The notes under the pieces were generated by a model that ran no database searches, was not told where the DNA came from, and was given only the letters and a program-made list of their open reading frames with translations. Of a DNA stretch of 64,000 nucleotides, positions 45,258 through 55,801 are shown piece by piece (within the stretch, counting starts at the first letter, position 1; every line of letters starts with the position of its first letter). The DNA comes from Coprinellus micaceus (Eukaryota; Basidiomycota; Agaricomycetes; Agaricales; Psathyrellaceae), in assembly GCA_951394405.1 (NCBI GenBank), contig OX596340.1, positions 2,728,001 through 2,792,000 of the forward strand. Direction: 5' to 3'. The translations under genes and the position numbers were made by a program.

Positions 45258-47905
45258 TATCCTCGTATACTTGCCTCTGGAAACCCGGCCACTATACACC
45301 TCTGGGGATGTACTGTACAAGACTTGCAACGTCTTCCCTAGCGTGAAGTCTCGGCAGGCGTATGATCATACACTTTCTCTGTGATTCCTGTCCAACCGTA
45401 TCCTCGTACACCAACCTCAGTAAGAAGTAACGTGAATCTCCGGACGTTAAGGTAAGCGTTATCACGGAAAGGTTCCCGAGAGACCCACTGGCCTGTGAAC
45501 GATTGTCGTACTCTGGCAGCTCTCGTTGCACGGTCGTTATCGGGGCAAGGTACATGGGCAACCACTCAAGAAACAGGCTCATCCTGATAGACCCAGGCAC
45601 AACTGGTGTATGGTTGTTACGCTCTCTCGGTCGGCGTTATCGAGGTAAGGTTGCACGGAGACCCACCTATCGAGCAAGCTTACTCCAATACACTTAGCGA
45701 CGGTTGCCGTACGCCCGTAACACTCAACTGGCGGGTGTTATCAGCGTAAGGTAGGTGAGGAACCCGCCTGAAGTGCCAAGTGTACCGACCCAGGCACGAC
45801 TGGCGTATGGTCGTTACGCTCTCTCGGTCAGCGTTATCGAGGTAAGGTTGCACGGAGACCCAGGCACGACTGGTGTATGGTCATTACGCTCTCTCGGTCA
45901 GCATTATTGAGGTAAGGTTGCACAGAGACCCACTTATCGAGCAAGCTTACCCCAATACACTTAGCGACGATTGTCGTACGCCCGTAACACTCAACTGGCG
46001 GGTGTTATCAGCGTAAGGTATGTGAGGAACTGTCTCAAGTGCCAAGTGTACCGTGATACACCTTGGCGATTCTGTCGCCCGCTCATAGCGCTCGCCTAGA
46101 GAGCACTATCCGACTCCGCTTTCCGAGAATCCGCGACAATGGGCTAGAGTACCGTGATAGGCCATGCAACGCCTACTGTACGGTCGAGGCTCTTGTCGTC
46201 GAAACGTTATACAGTTACGTCTGCCCAGAGAACCCTCTAACCTGTAGGCTTACCTTGATACATTTGGTTCCGCCGATTGTATCCTCGTACCTCTTGAATC
46301 AAGAACGTTACTGGGGTGAGTTTTACCAGAAACTCGGTCAACTGATAAGCTTACCGGGATACACCTAGATATTCAGTTGTGTGCTTATAGCCCTGGACAG
46401 AGGAACAGTGTCCGGTTACATTTCTTCGGGATCCCCTTTAACAGCCGCGCTCAAAGTTGTATCCTCGTAACCCTTGACTCAAGAATGTTACTGGGGTAAG
46501 TTATCCCAGTAACCCCCCTCAACTGGCAAGCTTACTGAGATACAGCTAGGATCGATATGTGTATGCTCGTAGCCCTGGACTGGGGAGCGTTATCCGGTTA
46601 CGTTTCCTCGGAATCCCCCTTACCCGTAACACTTACCATGATAAGCATGAATTGACCAGTCGTAATCCCGTACCAGTGGACTCTAGAACGTTATCTGGGT
46701 ACACCTTTTGGGAGTCCGTGTTAGCAGGGAGCTTACCCAGATAAGTGTGTCTGCAGCAGCCGTTTCCCAGTAGCGCTTAACATGAGGACCTTACCGATGT
46801 AAGCTATTCCGCCAACCCTCTCAACGGACAAGCTTACTGAGACACAGCTAGCGTGAGTACTCGTATACTCATAAGCCTGGACTTGAGAACGTTCTGGCGA
46901 GATGTTTCAACAGAAACTCATTATCTGTCAACCTTACTGTGTGATATGCCTCGGCTCAGGGACCGTATGTTGGTAGCCCGGTCCTGAAAGGCATTACCAA
47001 GGCAAGCACAGCGAGGAGCCCTTTCAACGGGCAAGCTTACGGTTACACACCTGTGATGGCCAGCCGTATCCTCGTAGCTCTTGGCCCAATGATGTTACTC
47101 GAGTAACGTTCCACAACTACCCTCTCAACAGGAAAGCTTACGGTCCTCCGGCTAGGCCAACCGCACGTAAGCTCATAAATCTAAAATTGGAGACATTATG
47201 GTGATAAGCTTCCTCGCAAACCAGTGGATATGCAACCTTACCGAGATACGACTCGGATAGCCACTTGTGCGCTCGGAACATTATATTCACGTGCCGTAGC
47301 CTCGTAGCTCCGGACTGGAGAAGATTATCTGGGTACGGTACCTCGCAATGTCGGTTAGCAGAAGCGCTTACCAGGATAAGCCTAAATTGGCTAGTCGTAT
47401 CCTCGTAGGCGTGGACTAGAGAACATTATCCAGGTACGTTTCCTCGGCATCCCTCTTAATAGGGACCCTTACCGTGATAAGCCTTCCCGTGGCGGCCGTA
47501 TCCTTGCGGTCCTTAACTCGAGGATGTTACTAAGGTAGGGTTGCCACCAACCCTCCTAACCCGCAAACTCACTGAGATATGCTCACGAGTGTGCACCTGT
47601 AAACGTTATGGCGATACACTTGTTCAAAAGTTATTAACGAATAAGCTTACTGACATACGGCCAGCCCAACCACTCGTAAGTCTGGACTCGGAAACGTTAT
47701 GACGATAGGCTTCCACAGAAATCAATCAACAGGTAAGCTCACCGTGATATGCCTCAGCTCAGCAACTGTATGTTCATAGCCCTGCCCTGAAAAACGTTGT
47801 CAAGATCGGTGTGAACGTCGGCAACCCTTCCATCGTCCAATGTTGCTGTTACACACTTGTGACAATCAGCCATATGACCGTTGCACTTGTCTCGTGAACG
47901 TTACC
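45258..47905. repeat. degenerate ~100-bp satellite, about 25 units
   Basis: Units of about 95-105 bp follow each other head to tail. A consensus read by eye starts GTATCCTCGTAGCCCTGGAC, then GAGAACGTTAC-GGGGTAAG, a CTCAACTGGC stretch, AAGCTTACCGTGATACACC and a short linker. CTTAC boxes recur at about 46249, 46350, 46530, 46630, 46731, 46833, 46930, 47034, 47134, 47234, 47368, 47468, 47568, 47647 and 47735. The boxes GTTATC..GGTAAG and CTTACC..GATAA are roughly complementary, so each unit could form a hairpin. Units have diverged strongly, some are truncated, and no long open frame spans them. Confidence 0.8.
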
Positions 47906-48001
47906 AAGATAGGCAAGGCCCTCGCCCCGGAATTCGAGGCATAAGTGTTGAGATGACCGCCATTTGCTGCGTATATTTATATTACATCCTATTTTCCCAT
48001 T

Positions 48002-48085
48002 CGTCTCATGGTTGAGTGGTTTGAGGGTTTTGCGAATTGTCTACCCTCGCAGGGTTTGATCCTCGATCGCTGCAGTCGCATTCAG
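48002..48085 (+). other. tRNA-like Pol III promoter boxes (tRNA relic or SINE)
   Basis: TGGTTGAGTGGTTTGAGG (from 48009) resembles the D-arm/A box of class II tRNAs (Ser/Leu), and GGGTTTGATCC (from 48053) resembles a B box. The acceptor stem and anticodon arm do not form, so a functional tRNA is not claimed. A T-run follows at about 48181. Probably a decayed tRNA or a tRNA-derived SINE. Confidence 0.35.
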
Positions 48086-48509
48086 TGAATGCGGATGTCC
48101 CGAACGACATCGAATCTTACGACGGTAGTCTTGAGTTCTGCCCTTGCCTCTGGCATGGTATATTTTGTTATTATAATAATTTTTTTTTGCAAAGCGGCCT
48201 TAAGTTATGTTTGTAGGTATGTACCGTATCCTTTGCCCCCACAGTTTCTCTACCCATCCTCCACTGTCGCAATGATCATACCTGATACTTATATTCAGTA
48301 TTACCGCTGCACACCGTGCCCCATTTTTCCTTTCAGATATCAGTACCCAGTTGCCACACTTTCATTTCCGATCGAACGAAAAAGCCAGTTCAAATTTCAC
48401 GACGCCATGCATGCAAAATACGAAGAAAGAAATTTTACAAAATTACTACATGCGAAGGAAGAAGCGGGACTCAGTTGGCGACGGTAAATAAGCGGACCTC
48501 CCCTCATCC
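48086..48509. other. spacer between tRNA-like relic and next gene
   Basis: AT-richer than its surroundings. A 132-codon plus-strand frame starts at 48089 with a hydrophobic run, but it begins inside the repeat relic and has no further support. This segment would be the 3' flank of the minus-strand gene ending at 48510. Confidence 0.4.
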
Positions 48510-51500
48510 TCAACAGGGGGGCGATGAGGGCGGTGAGCTGAGAGGAGTGGAAGGTCTTCTCCCATTGGCGGGCCTGAGGAGTGTGTTAATGTCAGTGTCA
48601 GGGTCGACGTCAACATCGCTCTCATTCGAGGGGTCCACTAAATCCTGGAGCAATTGGTCGATGGGCGCTTCTCCTTCCTTCCCACGCTGCTCGCCATCAT
48701 TGCCCACGCTAGCCCCACCCTTCTGCTCGCCGAGTCCCGACCCCCCCAACTCTCCATTGGGATCCTCTTGTTCCTCCTCGCTTTCTGAGAGGTTGAGTGT
48801 TGCGAATGTCTTCGCCCTTGGCAACGGTGGCTCTTCCTCATCAGATTCAGAGTCAGTCACCACCTCCCCGTGCTTGATGTCCTCCGGATCGACAAATTGG
48901 GGGATTGGTCGTTCGCGCCTCCGGGGAGGAGTTGGGGGACCCACCTTGGACCACTCGGCTGATTTCAGGGCCTGGTTGAGTGTCCAGAAGTCACGGATGA
49001 ATTGAGGTGCCGACGAGAGGTCGTTCTTCTCACCCCTGATGTTATACTTCATCACAGTGTCAAGGTTGTCGGGGCCTAAACCCATGCTGGAGAAAATGGT
49101 GACGAAGGTGGGTCGAAGGCGTACATCCCATGGCGTCCCAATACATTCTGCCGACCCGGTCACCGTCTCAGAAAAGAGGGGAGGTGCAACTTTCCAGAGG
49201 AAGAAGTCGAAGGTGGCGTGGTGGAGGTCGCATCCACAACCGAGGTAGTGACGCCCGTTTTTAACGCGGAAGAATGAAAGCAGATTTGCCTCGGTCATGT
49301 TCCCGATGGTCAGGGGGATCTTCTCTGCCGAGTCGCGAGCCCCCGCAAGCTCGTAGTTGCACCCTTTCGTCTTGAAGTTAGTCCACATATTGAGCACATC
49401 GCCGCCTATCAAGAGCGTATCGTCCTGCGGAAGGCCGACACTGGTGACAATATGGGCTGGCTCTTGCGTAGTCCTCGAGATCTTCGGCTCGACGTCGTTG
49501 TGGCTCGAGGCACGGTCTGTAAGGGCATGGAAATGGCATCGCGACCTCTTGTTCCGGTTGATGAAAAGGCTCCAGATTAGCATGCGACTGACAGCGCCGA
49601 TTTCGCGGCAAAACCAGCGGAACTGCTTCGCTCTGGAGAGCACAGCGCACGAGACGTTCAGGCCTGCCACAGTGTAGTTATGCACCTCCGTCCACCCTTG
49701 TCCTAGAACAAAAGTAGTTCAGTCAATAGTCGTAGGCAGCAAGGGACGAATTACTCACGGTTAAATCGGGCCCTCTGTGTTTCACTTTCGTCAACAGGAA
49801 CGAGGACGCGAATACGGTATCTCTCTATTTCCCCTCCTGGCAGTATCTTCGCTGGAAGAATAACGAAGATCCAGCACGTTTTCTGTTCCTTCTCGGCCCT
49901 CTTGCGAACCTCTTTGGTGCCACCGCCTCCCAACCCCAAGGCATCATCCGCCGAGTCTGTGCCCCCCTCCCCTCCTTCTCCCATTGTCGCTACAATGCCT
50001 CCCGGACCAACCTGGGTTCTGGGCTCCTCTCGTCCCTTCCCCTTCGCTTTCGTCCTCACCGTCATTGCCGCATCGCCTTTCGCCAGCTTTGCCTTTTTCG
50101 AAGGCTTGCCCTCACTCCCTCCCCCAGACTCGCCCCGGTTTCTCTTACGACTGGCACTCGGCGCCCCTCCATCTTCCTCCTGCTGCTTAGCAGCCTTCCT
50201 TTTCTTCCTTTCCCCCTCGCCAGACGCGTTCTTGCGCTTCCTCCCAGACGGACCACCCTCTCCTGCACCGGCGGTTTCCCTCAACATTTTCACCATGGCC
50301 TCCCTCTGCTCCGGAGTCAACAATTGCATATTCCCCCCCGAACCCATGTTGGGGTCGACAACGGTTTTGGGAGGGACGATCGGTTTCACGTCGTCGTCTC
50401 CAATGACCAGTGGACTCGATTTTGAGCCATCTTTCTTCTTGCGAGCGATTGGTCGTGCCTTGGGGCGACTGGATTGAGAGGTGTCATCCCCCCTGGAGCC
50501 AGCAGCGATGATAGGCGCCTTGCTATCAGGAGGGATTGACCCAGGAGACGGAGCTCCCACGGGAACGATGTTAGGAAGGACGGGGACGATGGTGTTGGGA
50601 AGGGCGGCCTTCGAGGACACAGCTCCTGTGGGAATGGTCTTGGGAGGGGCGATCTTCGACGCCGCATCTCCCGCGGGAACGATGTTGGGAGGGGTGGTCT
50701 GCGACGCCGCATCTCCCGTGGGAATGATGTTGGGAGGGACGGGGACATTGGTGTTGGGAGGAGCGGCCTTTGAGGACACAGCTCCTGCGGGAACGGTCTT
50801 GGGAGGGACGTTCTTCGGAGACGCATCTCCTGCGGGAACGGCGTTGGGAGGGGCGGTCTTCAACGACGCAGCTCCAGCGGGAACGGCGTTGGGAGGGGCG
50901 GTCTTCAACGACGCAGCTCCAGCGGGAATGGTCTTAGGGGGGACGTTCTTCAAAGACGCATCTCCCACAGGAATGGCGTTGGGAGGGACGTTCTTCGGAG
51001 ACGCATCTCCTGCGGGAACGGCATTGGGAGGGGCGGTCTTCAACGACACAGCTCCAGCGGGAATGGTCTTGGAGGGGACGTTCCCCGAAGACGCATCTCC
51101 CGCAGGAATGGCGTTGGGAGGGATGTTCTTCGGAGACGCATCTCCCGCGGGAACGGTGTTGGGAGGGGCGGTCTTCAACGACACAGCTCCAGCGGGAATG
51201 GTCTTGGGGGGGACATTCTTCGAAGACGCATCTCCCACAGGAATGGCGTTGGGAGGGACGTTCTTCGGAGACGCATCTCCCGTGGGATTGGTCTTGGGAG
51301 GCACGGGGATGTTGCTGGCAGGAGGAGGGGGTTGAGCAGACATAGCTCTGGTGGGGAGGGTCTTGGGAGGCGTGGGGACGTTGGTGACAGGAGGAGTAAT
51401 CGACCCGGAAGACGCCCCAGCGGGGAGGGTTTGGGGCTGGGATAACGTCCCAACGTACTTGTCGAGGGCAGCAATCTTTGCCTCGACACCATTCCTCCGG

Positions 51501-51785
51501 GTTGTAATCGCGCCTTTCTTCTTTTTCTCCGCTGATCCATACAACGCCTTCAGCTCTTCAACATTCTCATGCAATTGGGCTTTTTCCAACGAGATTTGCT
51601 CTGTATGCTATGATGAGGTGGCGCAAAGGGGCAGGGAAGGCCTGAGACTTACTAGTTGCCTCTTCGATAGACAGATCCCCATACTTTTCTTTGAACTCTT
51701 TCAAAAGCGCAGTGAGGGACTTCTTGGCTAGGTGTCCTGGTCAGTGATACGGTACGGCTATCCCAGAGGACCACTCACACGGCAT
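48510..51785 (-). CDS. 1,038-residue repeat-containing nuclear-type protein, unrecognised
   Basis: Four exons on the minus strand: 51785-51779, 51727-51653, 51600-49759, 49702-48510; phases agree and the sum is a multiple of three. The first coding exon is only 7 nt (ATGCCGT). The protein starts MPSKKSLTALLKEF, with a charged, probably helical N-terminus (about 1-75). Then comes a tract of about 15-residue repeats such as AVPAGDASPKNVPPN (about 110-320), a Lys/Arg-rich region resembling nuclear localisation signals (RKRK, KKRKAAK, KKAKLAKG), a folded-looking domain with several Cys, His and Trp (about 650-890), and an acidic Ser-rich tail (ESDEEEPPLP, ESEEEQEDP). No catalytic motif recognised; nuclear location is inferred from the basic clusters only. 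Confidence 0.7.
50480..51340 (-). repeat. 45-bp coding minisatellite
   Basis: Within the preceding gene, about a dozen or more 45-bp units each encode 15 residues of the type (T/A)(I/V)PAG(D/A)(A)S(P/L)K(N/T)(V/A)PP(N/K). Neighbouring units are very similar in DNA, so the number of units probably varies among strains. The frame is kept throughout. Confidence 0.85.
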
Positions 51786-52311
51786 ATTGGGTCAACGAAC
51801 AGCTTGTGGAGGGGTTCAGTTGGGGGAAGTGTACGGGCGAACGCTAGGGCAGTGCACTGCGCCTCGCCGACCCAAATCGACGCCTAGGCGGGAGATAATC
51901 GTGCTTACTCTCGGCGTCCCGTCTCCGTTCTTAGAAACCAGTCCACATGCAAAGATAATCAGCTTGCTCATGTGTCGGGATGAAGCCGTACCGGGAGCTG
52001 TGTAGTCGATAAGTTTGAACCACAGAAACAGCTGTGAACAGCAGAAATGTTGAATTCACCGCACGTATCATGCACGTTCCTCAACCTCTTTCAACGAGAG
52101 CGCCAACGCGATTCTAGGGCGAAAGAGATGGCCCCTAGAAAGACAAATTTGCACCCGGAGCAGTGAGCCATACAGTCCCATATCTAGGTAGCCATGTGGG
52201 TCGGATATCCGGCCAATCGACTCCAGGCTGCGTTTCGCGCACGATCGGGAGGCCAATCATTGGCTGGAACAAGGAAGATCCATGATAGGGGAGGTATACA
52301 CAGCGATGGAT
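51786..52311. other. upstream region of the 1,038-residue gene
   Basis: About 530 bp between the start of the minus-strand gene and the 3' end of the next one. It should hold that gene's promoter and 5' UTR. No TATA box or repeat stands out. Confidence 0.4.
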
Positions 52312-52992
52312 TCAGTACAACCACAAGATGCACGTCTCCGCGAACAGACGGTTGATGAGCCGGTCACTCCTCCTCCGGCTCTTTGGAAGAACTAATCCAT
52401 CTTGGCGCTTATAGAAATCCCATCCCCAACAGAACTCCTCGATTCTCCCAGCGAAGACCACAGGCACCCGACAGGCCACATGCGCGGGGAAGCGGAGGCG
52501 AAGCCAATAGATCCTGTCAACCTTTTCAGGTTTGGAGATAGTGCTACCGAGAATGTGTTGAACCTTGGGCTCAAGGAATCGTTCGTAGAGTCGTGTATAC
52601 CGGAGAAGTCGCCTGTAGTGCTCTTGAGCCGTTATGATGACCTCCTCTCGCGACGACGGAGGAAGAGTTAGGTCTGACGAGCAGTCAGAACTTGTCAGAT
52701 TCACGGAGGGAATTTATATCCACCTGGTCCATCTGTGCCTAGTGTCGCCCCAACTCAGCACACAATCCATGGACTAGCAGACAGAAAACTTACCGGGTCC
52801 TCGAAGATAGAAGCTCTCGCCGTCGCTGGTGAACCAAGTTGCCCGACTCCACGCCTTGGCAGAAGCGATAACCGAGTTCATATCGGGTTTCTGTGTGAGC
52901 TCACGCAAGGTCTGCTCGAGGAGCGAGTCGAGGTGGGGATTGAGCGGTGTCTCCTCCTCAGGTTGACGGGGGACATACCAATGGGCTGACAT
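52312..52992 (-). CDS. small protein, related to its upstream neighbour; unrecognised
   Basis: Two-exon minus-strand model: 52992-52794 and 52673-52312, 186 residues. It starts MSAHWYVPRQPEEE. The first exon contains AKAWSRATWFTSDGESFYL, close in pattern to AKHWATSMWHTTDGIHFYL of the next gene, and the second (LPPSSREEVIITAQEHYRR) resembles that gene's VPPCLEEEVLFLTVDHLKW. The 120-nt intron starts GTAAGT; a nearer acceptor would give a stop after a few residues, so the distal CAG was chosen. The pair look like an old local duplication. Function unknown. Confidence 0.5.
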
Positions 52993-53074
52993 GGCGGGTG
53001 GGTGTGACGGCGGTTCAAGAGTAAATGGGATAAGATTTCGGTGGAACCATGGAAGGCATCGTCTCATGTGATTT

Positions 53075-54035
53075 CTATTTGTCCGATTCGCTACTCGTCC
53101 AATCCTCCTCCTCTGAGTTGTGACGGTGGAGGTTGGGATAGAACCTTTCCTCAGGGAAGGTCTGCAGACTCAGGTTCTCTAGTGTTCTAAAGATATGGCG
53201 TGCACTGCTGGACCGCGGTTCCGGGTACTTGAACGAGACGATGAGGCCATTTCCATCCTTGATAGGTATGAGCAGGTGTTTCGCTATGGCCATCGGGTGC
53301 TCCTGGAGTAACTTCCGTATCTTCTGCACCTTGTCACTGCTTGACGTGTCGCTGAGGCGGATGGAATCGAGTGTTTTCTGCAGGTAGACGAACTTCTGCG
53401 GTCGACTGGCCAACCACTTCAAATGGTCCACGGTGAGGAAGAGAACTTCCTCCTCGAGACAGGGGGGAACCTCGGTGACTGAGGACAAAACGGGTCATTG
53501 AGAGGGCTTAGAGGCGGAAGGTTTCGAAGCGTACCTGGGTGGAGAGTGGCTGGAGGAACGCAAGTCAGCCATCAACGTGAGATAGGCCAGAGCGGGACGA
53601 ACTGTCGTGGAGTAGGTAGAAGTGAATACCATCGGTGGTGTGCCACATTGAAGTGGCCCAGTGTTTTGCGTGCTCGGTGAAGTCGTTGTCCGTCGGGGGC
53701 TCGCACAGCCGCTGAATTATGACTCGGTTATTGCATTCTTCGAGGTCTATCGTCCCCCTTGCAATGAGGGAAGGGGGAGGTGGTGGCGAAGTCGAGCTGT
53801 GAAAGGGGGAGGGGGATAGCCATCCACCAGACCAGTCAGACATGGAGGACGGGGTGGAGGGAGGCTGAGAGTCCCATACACTTGACGCTGGCGTAGATGA
53901 CTGGTAAAGCCGATACGATGCCGCTGGTGTAGTTGGTGGAGTAGAGAAGGCCGACGGAGAAGACGGAGGCGTTGAGGCACGGACGCACAGGGAGGAGGGC
54001 GGCATTGAAGGGTGAAACGGAGAGGCGAATGACAT
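53075..54035 (-). CDS. protein paralogous to downstream neighbour; unrecognised
   Basis: Three-exon minus-strand model: 54035-53603, 53549-53535, 53478-53075; 283 residues. The middle exon is a 15-nt microexon (CCACTCTCCACCCAG). Intron 1 has a GTTCGT donor and a GGCTGACTTG branch-like site, and intron 2 runs GTACGC..CTCAG. Without splicing the frame stops at 53565. The N-terminal third is Ser/Pro/Thr-rich and likely disordered; the rest matches the neighbouring 186-residue protein in two blocks. The C-terminus is acidic (EEEDWTSSESDK). It shares orientation with the downstream gene, 82 bp away. Confidence 0.5.
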
Positions 54036-54864
54036 GGGGTGCTGATGGAAAGCTGGACGGAGAGATTTCCCAGCCTCTCTGAGGCCGTGCGGCCAAACTT
54101 TGTGATATCATAGTCCTTATTTGGCCGGTGCGTATATGGACGGCGTTGTGCAGCGGCTGAATTTGTACGCTATGGTGACCGAGCTGCTAGTTCGAACCCG
54201 GCATGCATCTTTTCTTTTTGAGAAAAACACTCCAAGGACTCTGCGCGGCATAGCCGCTAGGCTCTAGCCGTATCGTTATCATTTTAATGCACACTTTGAA
54301 ATTTATCAGCTGACTGGAACGATGAGAACGGGGGAGATGTAATTCATGTACCACCGGGGAATCAATGTTAAATACATCCAGCTGAAATTGGCGCGGACAC
54401 TCGAAGACGGCACAACATAGTCACTACAAGAAGTCAAGAGGTCATGGTACAAACAGAATGGGAAGGGAGATGTTGGGAGATTTAATAAGTGTCTTAGCCT
54501 TTCGGATGATGCGAATGGAGTTGGGTGATTTCGTTCCCCTATCAAACCTGCGATAGAAGTTGAGCTCAACGTACGTTTCAGACGCATGGGACGACGCCCC
54601 GACTCGGTAAGGCAGGAGTATCGGCCCATGGGTATATATGAAGTCCCAAGGCACATGGGTACCCTTCAGAGTTGGAATTTCTTCTAATACCGTTATGGAT
54701 CTGGAGATAGGGCGTGATCTTCGTCCCGGCGCCTAAATAAACGTGAGAAGACCGAGCCTGGTAAGACACGGAGTGATTCCACTGCATTTTGATCCCAACC
54801 TAGACTCTCCCAACACTGTCGTTTGGTTCCAAACCTGCGCTGCCCGAACGCTCCGATTAACGAG
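54036..54864. other. intergenic region with tRNA-like boxes
   Basis: Between divergently transcribed genes. A 116-codon minus-strand frame (54656-54306) has no supporting features and is not called. The interval includes the Pol III-like boxes listed separately. Confidence 0.4.
54139..54219 (+). other. tRNA-like Pol III boxes with T-run
   Basis: TTGTGCAGCGGCT (from 54146) resembles an A box and AGTTCGAACCC (54189-54199) is close to a B box, about 40 bp apart. TTTTCTTTTT follows at 54210. The arms pair poorly and the acceptor stem is missing. Likely a tRNA pseudogene or SINE head. Confidence 0.35.
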
Positions 54865-55748
54865 ATGGGTCGGCGTCCCCCCTACCACACCAAGGAAGAG
54901 AAGGCAACTGCAGCTGCAGCCAGGAGTGCGGCCTACTACAAGAAGTGAGCCTCAGATTTTAGTTCATATGTCCGGTTTCACTGATTGTGATCGCTCGCCG
55001 TCAGGAATGCGGAAGCCATCCTCGCATCCCGCAGGTCCAAGTACATACCGAAGGCCCGTCTCCCTGCAATAGGTCTCTCCGATGAGGAGAAGAAAGTGAA
55101 GAACAGGAAAAAGCGGCGTGCTGGTATGAGAAGTATGACAGATCCTCTCATCATTCACATTTGAATTATTTGTTGATCCCGTTCATAGGAATAAGTCGAG
55201 GGTCAAGAAGGTCCAGGAGGCAAGAAGGCCCAAACACCTTGTCTGGTGGTGAGACCACCCGTTACACTCTGTGAAGTTTCGGTGAACCTCATAACATTTA
55301 AATTATTCACCGCAGTTCGCCCTGCATCATCCAGGCAGTCCCCAATAGCAACGATGCATGGAGGGGGCGATTGGCCAATCTCGAGGGCCGGGTTACTCAG
55401 GCACTCAACTACGAAGGTGTGGGCGAGTTTGTTGACAAGGTCGCGGTCGCGTACATATCAGAGGGGGACCGAGAAGTGCTGGATAACGCTTCCCAGCCAT
55501 TCCACAGGATCCTTGACGACCTCACTAAGCACGAGGACGGCGTCCTCAATAATATCGGTGCAGGAGCTCATCTGGGTGAAGTCAAACAATTTCGAACCGA
55601 TTTACAGCACATCATTCACCTGCTGGAGGAGCTCATCTTCGTCGCTATCGAGAAGGGGACTGTGGCGAGGTTCCTGAAAGTGTACAAGAACGGAGACTTC
55701 TTACATCACACTCTCTACTTTGAGTCGTATTGCCTTGCGGATAACTAA
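54865..55748 (+). CDS. 226-residue basic-N-terminus protein, unrecognised
   Basis: Four exons: 54865-54944, 55005-55123, 55189-55270, 55349-55748; phases agree. It starts MGRRPPYHTKEEKATAAAAR and continues YYKKNAEAILASRRSKY, a basic, helix-prone segment of a kind often seen in basidiomycete proteins of unknown role. A second basic part (KKVKNRKKRRAG) and a linker follow, then a mostly helical C-terminal region (NYEGVGEFVDKVAVAY, LLEELIFVAIEKGTVARFL). Donor sites are GTGAGC, GTATGA and GTGAAG. It ends 53 bp from the convergent neighbour. No domain recognised. Confidence 0.6.
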
Positions 55749-55801
55749 AGATTTCCATGTATAGATAGCAACGAATTTACATATGTGTCGAAGCCATGTA
55801 C

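Noticed and set aside
45258..47905. CRISPR array or coding repeat (33-residue type)
   Set aside because: Units are imperfect along their whole length with no spacer/repeat alternation, the genome is eukaryotic, and no frame stays open across units despite the ~100-bp period.
48089..48487. 132-codon frame with a hydrophobic segment
   Set aside because: It starts in the tRNA-like relic, and the hydrophobic run comes from a TTATTATAATAATTTTTTTT tract; no other support.
50481..51335. 284-codon plus-strand frame
   Set aside because: It is the antisense of the 45-bp coding minisatellite; the minus-strand frame has introns, a start and sensible flanking domains.
54306..54656. 116-codon minus-strand frame
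   Set aside because: No splice partner, motif or paralogue seen; kept as intergenic.
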